64,000 nt of DNA from contig MNCI01038320.1 in NCBI GenBank assembly GCA_015680685.1, positions 76,033 through 140,032 on the forward strand, written 5' to 3'. Positions 48,421 through 58,379 of the stretch are shown here, piece by piece. The notes under the pieces were generated by a model. That model searched no databases and was not told where the DNA came from. It was given only the letters and a program-made list of their open reading frames with translations. Position 1 is the first letter of the stretch. Each line of letters opens with the position of its first letter. This DNA is from Gnetum montanum. Its lineage: Eukaryota > Streptophyta > Gnetopsida > Gnetales > Gnetaceae. The position numbers and the translations under genes are program-made.

Positions 48421-50045
48421 CAACTGCATGCAACATTCACTGTGAGCAAAAAAAGCCTCTGCCGTAGTTTCGCACCGCGACGACCTTTTTTGTTTTTTTT
48501 TTTTTTTTACAGGCAGAGAAAGACTTCTGCCGACTACTTCTCGTGTGTTTCCTGTACACGCGTAGCCATTGGCCAGCAAGCCTAAGTCTCACGTGTATGT
48601 GTGGTTGCTGTGTACGTGTGCCTGGCGTTTTCTGTAGTGTAAAGAGAGACTACTGCGCGAAAGACTTGCTGCCACCCCCCAGAGAAGAGGTTCAGAGAAG
48701 AGGTTCTGACGCACGTTACGTAGATACCAACATCCATGCCTGAGAGGCAGAGCCTCTGCTGTTGTCTCCCGCCTACCTGCGTTGTAGTGGGTACGTCTTC
48801 CTACTACCGTCACCCACGAAACACAGTGCGCCATAGCTGCTAACTGCTGTTTGCAGCTAGGTACCTACTGGCTCAAAAGAGAAGAGGCCCCTTGATCCCT
48901 TGCCAAAAGAGAGAGAAAAGGAACTGCTATCTATCTGTTGATAGTCGCTGCCCACTGTTGGTGGTCGCGCTGTCTACTGCAGAGCTCACCTACCTCTCCC
49001 GAGCTGTTCTGAACGTTTGGAAGAGAAACCACCCCCTGTTGGTTTTCTTTGAGAGGGGATAACCTCCCTCCTCACTTTCTGGCCACTGTTTGAGAGTGCT
49101 GGCGATCATAGGAACCCTGCGCCTGCCGTGTGTCTCACGCGTTGTCTGTGTCCTAGTTCTAGTGCACTACCGACGCATTGCGGCATTTGCTGTCACACCG
49201 GCGTTGAGAGAGAAGGCTGATGGAACGTTTGCTGGATTCTGTGGACAGAGAGAGCCAGACGCCAGTCTTGGTTTCCTCCCAGCATCCTAAAAGAGCCTGC
49301 GTCTGTCCGAAAAGAGGTCCCCTGCAGGCTCTTGCTTCCCTCCGATTTATAGCTGCCTGCGGGACAAGAAACCCGTTAACTACCGTTGTTACCATCAACT
49401 GCCATCATGCCGCGTTAGTAACCGTGCCTCACCCATTTCTTCTATCGTGGGACCATCGCAAACAATCAGTAATAAAAAAGACCCAGGCATACATACATAG
49501 GGCCTGACCAACAGTAATAACATAACAATTGCACTTTAAATTAGTTGCAAAGTTAGATATAGAGTTGTAGAGGTAATTTCCCTACAATTACAACTTGATG
49601 TGTAAACCTTTATTAAGATGCTTATGAGTTCATATAGTATAGTATTTGAATTTACAGGGTGATTTTTTTTTTGTGCTTATTCTTATTACCAGCAACAAGT
49701 GCCAACGATTTTCTATATCAAAAGTTGTTATTCTTCGCATTTCACACCGTTTCAAATGTCAAATATAAGTGGTGGCAATTTTTCTACGTAACATTTGGCA
49801 TGGCAAAGGTAGTTGGCAGTTAAAGGTAGTTGGCAGTTAAGGTTTAGGGTTAGGGTTTCTCCCGCAGTGCCACTACGAAGAGGAGGGGCAGAGCCTCTTC
49901 TCCTGGCATTAAAAATCTCTCTCTCCTCCAGGCAGGAGAAGCATGAACACGGGCTTCTCGTCAACCACAGACAACACACAACGTTGTCGGCCGGGCGGCT
50001 TGTCTGTCGTAGTAGCAAACAACCTGCAGTGGTTCCAGACAGTCT

Positions 50046-50101
50046 CTAGACGGTGCATCACAGTGACGACGGTCTAGACGGTGCATCACAGTGACGACGG
50101 T
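50046..50101 (+). repeat. Perfect 28-bp tandem duplication
   Basis: 50046-50073 and 50074-50101 are identical (unit starts CTAGACGGTGCATCACAG), inside the inverted-repeat element. Confidence 0.9.
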
Positions 50102-50384
50102 CAAGGCAGCAGACAACAACTCAAGCAAGGCCTCTTTGGAGGTGCACGCCCAGTCAATGATTGGTGCCGCGTCAACAATGACGTGGACACCGTGAGGGGT
50201 GTTGGTAGAAGTCTTTCTTTCTGTCTATAAACAGAAACCTAGCAAAGACAAGTTGCATCCACAGGAAACACATATAGCATTAACATTGTTTTATTTTTTA
50301 TTTATTTGCTTTCAAACAACAGGACAGATTTTTTCTCTTTGCCATCTCCAAATGCAGAAGCAGCCCCAGTGGCAGACAACTTTT

Positions 50385-50644
50385 ACAGTTTTCAATATTA
50401 TTATTTACATTTTATTTTGAATTATTTATTGTACTCTTTTAAATTACACAAATTATTTAAGTTTTCAATATTTTTATTAAATTTAAATTTTTTAATATTT
50501 TGTTTAAAATATTATTATTGTTGTTTTTGTCACATAGCCCTTTCCAGACTATTTCCGGGTTTCGTACCCTTAGATGCGTTCTAAGCTATAATCTCCTAAA
50601 ACGAGTTTTCACATGTGTTCGCGTGTCCAAAATTTACGCATCAA
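50385..50644 (-). repeat. Right terminal inverted repeat
   Basis: Inverted partner of 48157-48420, ending ...TCCAAAATTTACGCATCAA. Confidence 0.65.
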
Positions 50645-51911
50645 GTCCACCAATAATTTGATTCCGAAACTCTAACAAGTTCTGGAGTTCCGGTACCAAA
50701 CTAGCCAGCTTTTCTTTGTTGGTTATATAGCCCCCCGCCCCGATTTAGATTGGGTTGGGAAAGTCTCAAACTTTATCAGACCTTTCTGCAAAATATCTTT
50801 ACGCAGAGGCCTCTGCTGGACTTGAGATAAGCATGCCTTCAGAAATCTGAACAAGATTAAAATCGATAGAAATGTATGATCTCTAATGGGGATGTATAAT
50901 ATTCATGAATATATTGGTATGATTTGTTTCAGATTCTGCATACTGGGGTTCTGCTTGAAAGTTTTTGGTCTTTCGTTTTTACTGAGAAATGGGACATGAG
51001 TTTATCATTTTTCATGAAACAGGGAGGTAGCATGACCATAATTTTTCATGGATGGATCTTAAAACTATGTTGAGGAAAGCAAAAGCTGTTGGATGGTTTC
51101 AACTGTCTTATGCTGCTTAGCAAATGAAGTAACATGAAATATAGGAGTCTCTGTTTCTTACAATTTGAATGCGTACTAGTTTTGAATCCTCAACCGATTC
51201 ATCATCAGTGTTATGTAAAGATATATTTCGTAAAAGCATGAACCATGCACTTCATGGAACAGGTTGCTTCAATCCAGCCATGCGGCTATGGCCTTAATTT
51301 TATAAAGAGATTACATCTATCCAAAACATAAAAGGAGAAATGGAAATGGGCAAAACCGGAACAGAACGGTTTCCTTTTACGATGGGCAGCCATGGATTTT
51401 GCAGAGGAAGCACAAAACAATCAAGACACAATCTTATAGGCAACCGATATCTGTGTGCAGCGTAGCGATAGCTGATCAACTTGGGAGATCAGAAAACATT
51501 TTCACATATGTGTTGATAATGGCTCCATGCTTAGCATGGCAAGGTTAACCTAACAGACACCAAAGGGAAGAACCATTTGGAGCTTCACCTAGGTTTGAGC
51601 GGACACGACGGAGGGCTTTAGCGGGGAACGAGTCCCCGAGTTACCCCACAAGGCCGACGAAGTTACCCAGGGTTTGTTTTCATAATCACACTTCGGCCAT
51701 ACTTTTTTATGTAATCAAACTAGACACAGGTCATGATCAATAGAGCCAGGGGGGAGCAGACTGCACCAGGGGGAGGTCATGGCTCAGAGACAGATGATTT
51801 TAGGAGGCCACTATTACACATCATATTACAAGTTTGAAATACAAGTAGACTTCATGATAGTTACATTGACCAGTATAGAAAACCTGGGGCACATGGGTAG
51901 ACGTAACGGTC
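50645..51911. other. Unassigned insert between the inverted-repeat element and the hairpin repeats
   Basis: The PPR coding frame does not resume here, so this is foreign or rearranged sequence. It contains a 14-bp perfect palindrome GCAGAGGCCTCTGC (50803-50816), a hairpin CCATGC-TTA-GCATGG near 51524-51538 and GGGGA-ACGAG-TCCCC near 51623. No recognisable protein is seen. Confidence 0.45.
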
Positions 51912-52083
51912 ACAATAAGCTCATTCAGGGAATGAGCGCACAGCCTTAGACAGACACAGGAGAACGTGGGGCGACTATAGGGTACAATAAGCGTTTCCGT
52001 GAAACGCGCACAGCCACGCGACAGAGCAGCAAAACAACACTTTTGGGGTAAGCTCATTCAAAGCGTTTCCGTGAAACGCGCAC
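51912..52083 (+). repeat. Hairpins repeated at exact 72-bp spacing
   Basis: Three hairpins with 3-base loops start at 51919, 51991 and 52063. They are GCTCATTC-AGG-GAATGAGC (51919-51937), GCGTTTC-CGT-GAAACGC (51991-52007) and the same again (52063-52079). ACAATAAGC precedes the first two, and GCAC follows all three (GCACAGCC after the first two). A degenerate 72-bp tandem repeat explains the spacing. Confidence 0.75.
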
Positions 52084-52134
52084 TTGCAAGATAAGCAATT
52101 GACAATATTTACCGCGCGCTCTAGGCGAACAATT

Positions 52135-52410
52135 ACGAGGGACGACAGGATTTTCAATAGGCAGAATCATTCTTTAAAAGAAGCACAAACGCAAAATTTC
52201 TATTTGCCCAGTGATGTTCATTTTCATATGTTGAATCACTATGCTAGCAAACATGATAGGGGAGCACTAGTCACACTCTTTGAAAAACTAGAAATGGATG
52301 ATAGTGTCATTGAAAAGTAACTCTATTCAACTCTTGCCCAAATATATGAAAATCTTTGGAGATATGAAGCTGCTGTTCCATTTGCTTCTCAAACTGAACT
52401 AGAAGTGTAG
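52135..52410 (+). pseudogene. PPR gene remnant, C-terminal part
   Basis: Coding similarity resumes near 52135 and reads FYLPSDVHFHMLNHYASKHD and then LVTLFEKLEMDDSVIEK, a stop (52318-52320), and LYSTLAQIYENLWRYEAAVP. This matches the last part of At5g39980-type PPR proteins, which end soon afterwards; the stop near 52408 could be the original end. Relative to the 5' part (to 48156), roughly 80 residues of the middle are missing, replaced by about 4 kb of inserted DNA. One dead gene in two pieces is the likely reading. Confidence 0.75.
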
Positions 52411-54253
52411 CAGTAATTGTCCAAGGACGAAGGATTTCTTGGTCAAAAGATGAAAGATTGCTGAAAATAATTCAAACATTTGGTCTGTCACTGTTATCAG
52501 CCAAAGCATATCCTTAGGAAGAAAGAACAAGAAATTCAACCTTTGGACTATGGTATTGACAAAATTAACAGATTATTAAACTATGGACTCTGTATCGACA
52601 TAAGCTTTGGAGGAGAAAATGGTAGGGGTAGTGGTTAGGTAGGCATGCATCAAGGTACATGGTTAGCAGCAATTCAATGATGAGCTTGCAATGTCTCTGA
52701 GCTACTAGTATTGTACTTTTAAGTTGCCTGGCTTTGGAAATAGAAAAGCTCCTTGGAAGGTTCTTGGACACGGGTTTGTTGGAGCATAATAATTTCTTCA
52801 GATTTTATTCAATTCGGAGAGATTTCAGAGCGGTTTTCTTCAGTGATTTTTTCAGTTACCACCAAAAGTTTAAGCAAAATGCTTAATTAGCATATTGCAG
52901 CGTAACCTTCCAAGAATTAGTATCATTATAAGGTGCCACTAATTTAGATTCCAACTATGAAACTGAAGTTACTGAAGGTGAATGCTAATTTTGAAAGTCT
53001 TTCACTTTGTAGTAGAATACCCGGTTGGATTTATATGATAGAATTTAATGTCACTTGATTCTGTTTCAAGATTAAACTTGAAACCTTAAGAAGTTAGCAC
53101 CTCCTAAATCTCCAGGATGTGAAACTATATCAGAGTTCAGAATCATTTGTGTTCATGAAATGAAGTTTTATAACAATCAAAGATCCATTGGATCTATTAA
53201 ACATATATTACATTTTTATAAAATAAAAAATAAAAATAGATTTTACAAATTCATCAAGCACCAATGAAATATCAAAAATAAAATAAGAATAAATAACTCG
53301 AGTTTCTTCTGTGTTTATATGCTCTCTATTAGGAAGGACTTTAGGTTTACTTTTCCTTCCTAAGAATAAAACAAAAAACTCAGGGTTCCCCTTGTTTTCA
53401 ATAACTACTGAATCTTATTATATGCAAGGATGTAGATGGCAGAACCAATCAGGTTCACCATCGACCAGAGAACCAGTTGATGTGTCAAGAATCCAAGAGA
53501 AGAGTTACACCAAACTTAATCAATTAGTCCTACAATGTGATGTCCCAAAAAATAGGATATTCCTGCATATAGTAGCCTTTAGAATAATCGAAGTATACAG
53601 TTGTTTTACCAATACATCTTTGGATTTGAGTGTGATAACAAATCTATCTTTAATTCAATAAAATGTTTTATTAGGGTAACTAAATAGTTTTCGGAAACTA
53701 TTATTTGGAACAGGGCACCAAAACTCTCAAACAAGGAAACATTGCAGAGCTATATAGCAGCTATATAGCAGCGAGTACTTTTAAGCAAATGAAGCTCTAG
53801 ATTGTAAGTGTGCTTAAATATTAAGATAAAGCTAAGAAAAATGTAAGGAAGTCAAAGCATTTTTATAATTTTTGATTATTCATAATCATAATACAAGAAG
53901 TCTTCACTTTTTAGAAATGATCCACTTTTTATAACAAATAATAATGTACAGCAAATATGTTATAAAATACTCAATTCTCTTGTAAAGAATTACAAGAGTC
54001 TTTTTCACAAAAGTAAAGGATCATCATTTGGAACTTCAATATTTATCTTATTCAATGAATGAATCTAGGAAGAATAGTAGATGAGTAAAAGCATAATCTT
54101 TTTAAGTGACTATGCCTAGGCTTGAACCCACATCTTCCCACTTGAGAAACAAACACCTTTTCAAATTAGTAATGCTTGAATTCTAATTTATTTTGTGGGA
54201 ACTCATGAAAGCATGTTCCTAATGGTTTTGTAGGTCACAAATATGTCAATGGG
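52411..54253. other. Unassigned stretch after the PPR remnant
   Basis: The open frame 53311-53661 (plus, 116 codons) matches nothing I know. AGCTATATAGC is tandemly repeated near 53750-53770. Near 54110-54170 the minus strand carries GGGTTCAAGCCTAGG, a good tRNA-type B box, possibly a worn second SINE type; its A box is not convincing. Confidence 0.4.
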
Positions 54254-54397
54254 GTGTGAACCCCAAAATAGGTGAAACATAGGTACACCCCACGATGTAT
54301 AGTCTAATTAGAACTTTATATAACTTAGCATTACCTATCAGAATTAAACCCATGACCTAAAGCTTCCAATTTAAATGTCTTACGACTAAGTTATTTT
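54254..54397 (-). mobile_element. tRNA-derived SINE, second copy
   Basis: On the minus strand it reads AACTTAGTCGTAAGACATT (A-box region), then GTCATGGGTTTAATTCTGAT (B-box region), and ends CCTATTTTGGGGTTCACAC. It is collinear with the plus-strand SINE at 26495-26644. No target duplication is obvious. It lies next to the broken end of the element C LTR. Confidence 0.75.
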
Positions 54398-54439
54398 AAT
54401 TATCTTAATTTAGCTTAATTTAACTTAAATTAGCTCAAT

Positions 54440-54794
54440 TTAATTACTTTAATTACTTACAACATTAAAGAAAATTGCTTAAAATATTAAATGCATAAAA
54501 GAAATAATTAATTTATTTCAAAGTACTACAAGGTTTATCACAAAGCTTGTCTTTATTGCTGCACATATTGTTGTGCTCAAATGCAATAGTGCTCGAATAA
54601 AGATCTATACACCCAATGACTTCTACTGTGGGCACTTGGGAAAATATTCTAACTCTAGGGGAGAAAAACTACAAGAGCTTTGCTACACTATGATAAAGAT
54701 TGCTATAAAGATGGTGGGTAAGCACGTATTTATAGGCAAAAATAAACACTAAGTCAACAAGGCTAAATCGATGTAGTCAATTTATGATTCATCA
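54440..54794 (-). repeat. Partial 3' LTR of element C
   Basis: On the minus strand it starts TGATGAATCATAAATTG and contains the TATA box (54727-54734) and the ACTACAAGAGCTTTG region seen in the LTRs of A and B. Similarity fades near 54440, so more than half of the LTR is missing or too diverged. Confidence 0.65.
54727..54734 (-). promoter_or_regulatory. TATA box in element C LTR
   Basis: TATAAATA on the minus strand, at the place conserved with the LTRs of elements A and B. Confidence 0.4.
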
Positions 54795-55039
54795 TACCCT
54801 CACAACTAAATAAAAACTTGTCCTCAAGTTCTTTACAAATTTGGAAAGGTATGGAATTATTGATTGACAACAAACATATGACTAACATAAGCAAACACAA
54901 ACAAATACTAAGTGGCCAATTTTATAGATATACAATCATTACAAAATTTTCTGGTGTTCAAGACTACAAAATTGAACACCAAGACAAAATTGAAAAACAC
55001 CATTCCTTTGATGGCATGAAGACAAGGAAGAAGATTAAA

Positions 55040-57123
55040 TGATCCTAGACAATGGAGGCTCCTAAGGTTTCAAGGGACCTTCTCCTACTTCAGGTGCACG
55101 TGATGGTTGAGGCTATTATGGTTGTCCTGATGTGGCTGCAACTTTCAGTGGAAGATGGAAAGCATCTAATAATGTTTTCATCTTTTCCTCCTTACTCCTA
55201 GGATCATGCATGGTTCACGTAGCTTCACCAATGTGGGCTAGAATGGGCACATCCCAAGGATAGGGTGTTGTTGGAAATATCTCCTTAACATTAACAAACT
55301 AGGCAACAAATTGTTTGCATTCGATGTCGAATGTCATAATTGCATTTTGTAATTCATGGTAATCATCCATTCTTCTAGCCAAGTTCTCAATAGTTGATCT
55401 TTGGTCAGTGAATCTTATCCTAAGAACTTTGAGTTTAGCATTTGTAGTCTCAAGCTTTTGCTTGGTTTCCTTGTGGTGCTTAAACTCTACCTTGTACAGC
55501 AAGTACGAGCTAGCCACCTATTTTTCTAACTTAGACAGTAATCATTCAGCAGTTAGCATTGCTAGGTTTGCATAATGAAGATTTGCAAGCTTTGTATATT
55601 TGGTCATCTTTTCAATTTGCAACTCTTTCATGCAAATCTCTGCTTTGTTGTAGGCATCTATCTCATCAATGATAGATTGCCACACCTCTTTTTCTTGCTG
55701 GAGTTGCTAGAGATCTCATTTGCTTCTACCTTAGCCTTTTGGATAGGTTTTTCATTAACTTCTTTTTGTAGGCCAACTTAATCTCTATAGTGATTCTTAA
55801 CTCTCTCAAATTTGAGAGCCTCATTCTTCCAAGTGGCAATCTTAATTGCAAATTTTTGGCATAAGGCATGGACTTCCTCTATAGAGAGATTTCTATTCTC
55901 TACTACCAATCTCCTAAGCTTAGTATTCACCCTAGCTAATTGCTCCTACTATTCATGGATGACTTCTTGCATCTTCTTTTTCTATACATCAACATTCTGC
56001 AGGTGATGATTTTCTGTAGGTAGCATCTCATTCTTTAGGCACATATGAATCAAGTCCTTCTGAACTGAATATGTTTTGGCCCCAGCCATAGATTGGTCAA
56101 AGACAGCCATCACCATTCCCACCTCAACCTATTTCAGTTCATCTTGAAGTTGCTAAAAAGCTTCATCTCTTATTAATGCAGAGTTGAGAAGTGTTGGATT
56201 AGCAAGGCTAGCTCTTAATTCAGCAACCTCTATGGCCAAGCGTTGGTTTTTTGCTTGAGCCATTTCGAGTTACCCTTCCAAAATGATGCACTTTCCCTTT
56301 ACTTCAAGCAGCTTCAACTAGGTTATGATTATGTTATCTAGAAAATAAAAGATATTTGGAATTGGTTGCCCAGTACCCACCAATTAGTCTAGCAATTCGT
56401 CATGCTAAGTTGCACCTGATCAGCTGCTAACAGTCCCTACAAATGTTTGCACATCTCTAAGGGTAGAAACATCTAGTACAAATGTTGTCGGTGCATTCAA
56501 TACTTTAGTGATTTGATCAACAATCACTTCCACTACAGTATCTTACCCTTGGTGGTGCATCACCAAGACAGTTGCCCCTCACCCTCCTCCAAGGGCACCA
56601 AAAAGGTAGCGACCTTCCTAGAGATTTCTAAGAATTATTATTGTTGCAAGAGAGACATTGTTACCTCTCAAGCACTAGGATTCAACCTCATGGGTAGCTA
56701 TGTTCTTGGGGTTGAGAATATTGGCCCACCTCCATCCATTTGATTGATTGTTTAAGCCACTTCATTAAGGTAACTCATTGCAAGATAGTATATAGATGGA
56801 TTCCCATCACTTGTTCCTACTCACTACTCCTGCTCATGCAAGAGCTACTCTTAGATTTCGCACAAGCATTCAATGGCTGCATAGGTCTCTGACATTATTT
56901 CCTAAGTGGGTGGTGGAGGAGGTGGTTGCTTCTCCTCTTATTTGGACATGGCAAGGGTCTTATCTTTCATCATCTTAGACCAAGAGGCAATAGGAGTATG
57001 CCTGATTATGTCATTTGCATAGCAAACTATTCTTGCCCTTTTATATAGTTTCCTGATAAGGCATGGGAAGGGGAGGGTTTTTCTTCCATGTTTATTTTCC
57101 TTGAAATGCTTTTCCATCTCCAT
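55040..57123 (-). pseudogene. Coiled-coil reading frame between pol and 3' LTR of element C
   Basis: The minus strand, with many stops and some frame changes, begins with KTLPFPCLIRKLYKRARI. This recalls an N-terminal domain found in unclassified plant transposon proteins (a 'FPCLI..L...AGV' type pattern). Long helical, charged stretches follow, such as QRLAIEVAELRASL near 56230, ENRNLSIEEVHALCQKFAIK near 55860, and KQKLETTNAKLKVLRIRF (55460-55400), suggesting coiled coils. It sits where Athila elements carry their env-like frame. I see no signal peptide or membrane segment, so an envelope role is not supported. Function unknown. Confidence 0.5.
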
Positions 57124-57479
57124 ATATATTAACTATGGAAGGTTAACAAGAAGATTTCCACTTAAAGTGGCACATGCTCAAGTGGAGAAAGTAGTTACCT
57201 TGTTGGGCCTTACCATCAAATTAAGGTGATAAGCTGCTATTTTAAAATATATGCACTTTGTTGATGTGAGTATGCCAAACTCCTTGGGGTCAATCCCATA
57301 ACACTACTGGGTCCACTCCCATTTAGCCTCTGGGTCTACATGTATGCAGATTCATGGTAAAATGACCCGATAGAGTCCAACCTTAGTCCAAATCAAAACC
57401 AACCACTTTTAGTAACTTCACATCACTACTCTAGGATTAACCCACCTCCTTGAGACACAAGAATGCTTCTATGGACAAC

Positions 57480-58350
57480 CACCATTTCTTATTTGAGAAA
57501 AAAAGAGAAGCAGAAAGTAAGAAAGGGCCTTACTTAGAGGGGACCTTCAAACATGGTTAACATGTCTTTCTAGTCCATAACCAATGCTTGTAACCCATTT
57601 ATTTTTCCTAAGGGGTATGCCTTGAATTCCCATGATGTTTTTTTTTTTTTTGAAATTTTTGGATGGAAACCACATCATGCAAAGACTTATTCAACTTCTT
57701 GTTATTGGTTGACATGAAATGGTAAGAAATCCATGAAAAACACACTTGCAGTTAGGATGGTAGAAGGTACAAAGAGCTTTGAATCTACTTGAAGTCACAT
57801 CCTTTTCAAACTTTTCAATCCTTTTCAAGTCTGAAAACTACCAAGGTTATACAAGTTTGTTAAGGTTTTATTAATGAAGAAGGGACCTCATGTTTCCAAA
57901 ACAAGGAAAACCATAGATTTTGTGGATGGGTGGATGACGTGAACTCATTGCTTACTCCCTGAAAAAGAAACCTATTTTAGTTATTAGTCATCAAAATTCA
58001 AAAATAGAAATTAGACATTAGCAAACAAAAATATTAAGTTCAAACAACCATTAGCAAATACCAATAGCATCACTATTTGATGTTGGTAATAAGGCACTTT
58101 TATTAGAAGATAAGAAGAATTCACACCAAAATAAGAAAAAATAGAAAAGAAAATATAAAATATTCAAGAAAGATAAAACGTACTAATGATGTTGTAAAAA
58201 AATTGGAGAAATTTATAAAAGAAAAAATAAAAAGGTGTAAAATAAAGAAGGCATAAAATAAAAAGTTGTAAGAATAACAAAGTGTTAAACAAAAATGTGA
58301 AGAATAGAAAGATGAAAAATTGAGAAGTCACTACGATGGTTAGCATGGAT
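57480..58350 (-). other. Post-pol non-coding tract of element C
   Basis: It shares GGCCTTACTTAGAGGGGA, ATGTCTTTCTAG and the end motif CATCTCCCCCACGACTAA with 1-800 and 16960-17700. This is the segment that marks elements A and B as kin of C. Confidence 0.75.
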
Positions 58351-58379
58351 GGCCATCTCCCCCACGACTAAGTTGTAAG

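Larger units (their letters stand above)
48157..50644. mobile_element. 2.5-kb DNA element with long terminal inverted repeats, inserted in the PPR gene
   Basis: The ends are inverted repeats of roughly 250 bp. The outermost 19 bases match 18/19 (left TTGATGTGTAAATTTTGGA; right, read inward, TTGATGCGTAAATTTTGGA). An inner block GGGCTATGTGACAA occurs at 48251-48264 and inverted at 50527-50540, followed on both sides by (AAT)n-like and A/T-rich sequence. The 1.9-kb interior (48420-50385) is markedly GC-richer, with CG-rich short frames and no transposase that I recognise. Long inverted repeats around captured-looking GC-rich DNA resemble a Mutator-like (Pack-MULE) or foldback element. No target duplication is evident, so the superfamily is open. 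Confidence 0.65.

Noticed and set aside
49808-49860. Telomere-like GGTTTAGGGTTAGGGTTT
   Set aside because: Only about two units within a GC-rich insert; far too short for a telomeric or interstitial telomere array. At most a telo-box.
49090-50049. Several open frames inside the inverted-repeat element
   Set aside because: They overlap each other on both strands in GC-rich DNA and none resembles a transposase or a known gene.
51912-52083. CRISPR-like array from regularly spaced repeats
   Set aside because: This is a plant nuclear context, the repeat units diverge, and only three are present; a degenerate tandem repeat fits better.
53311-53661. 116-codon plus-strand open frame
   Set aside because: No recognisable domain, no repeat context and no neighbouring exon signals; not supported as a gene.
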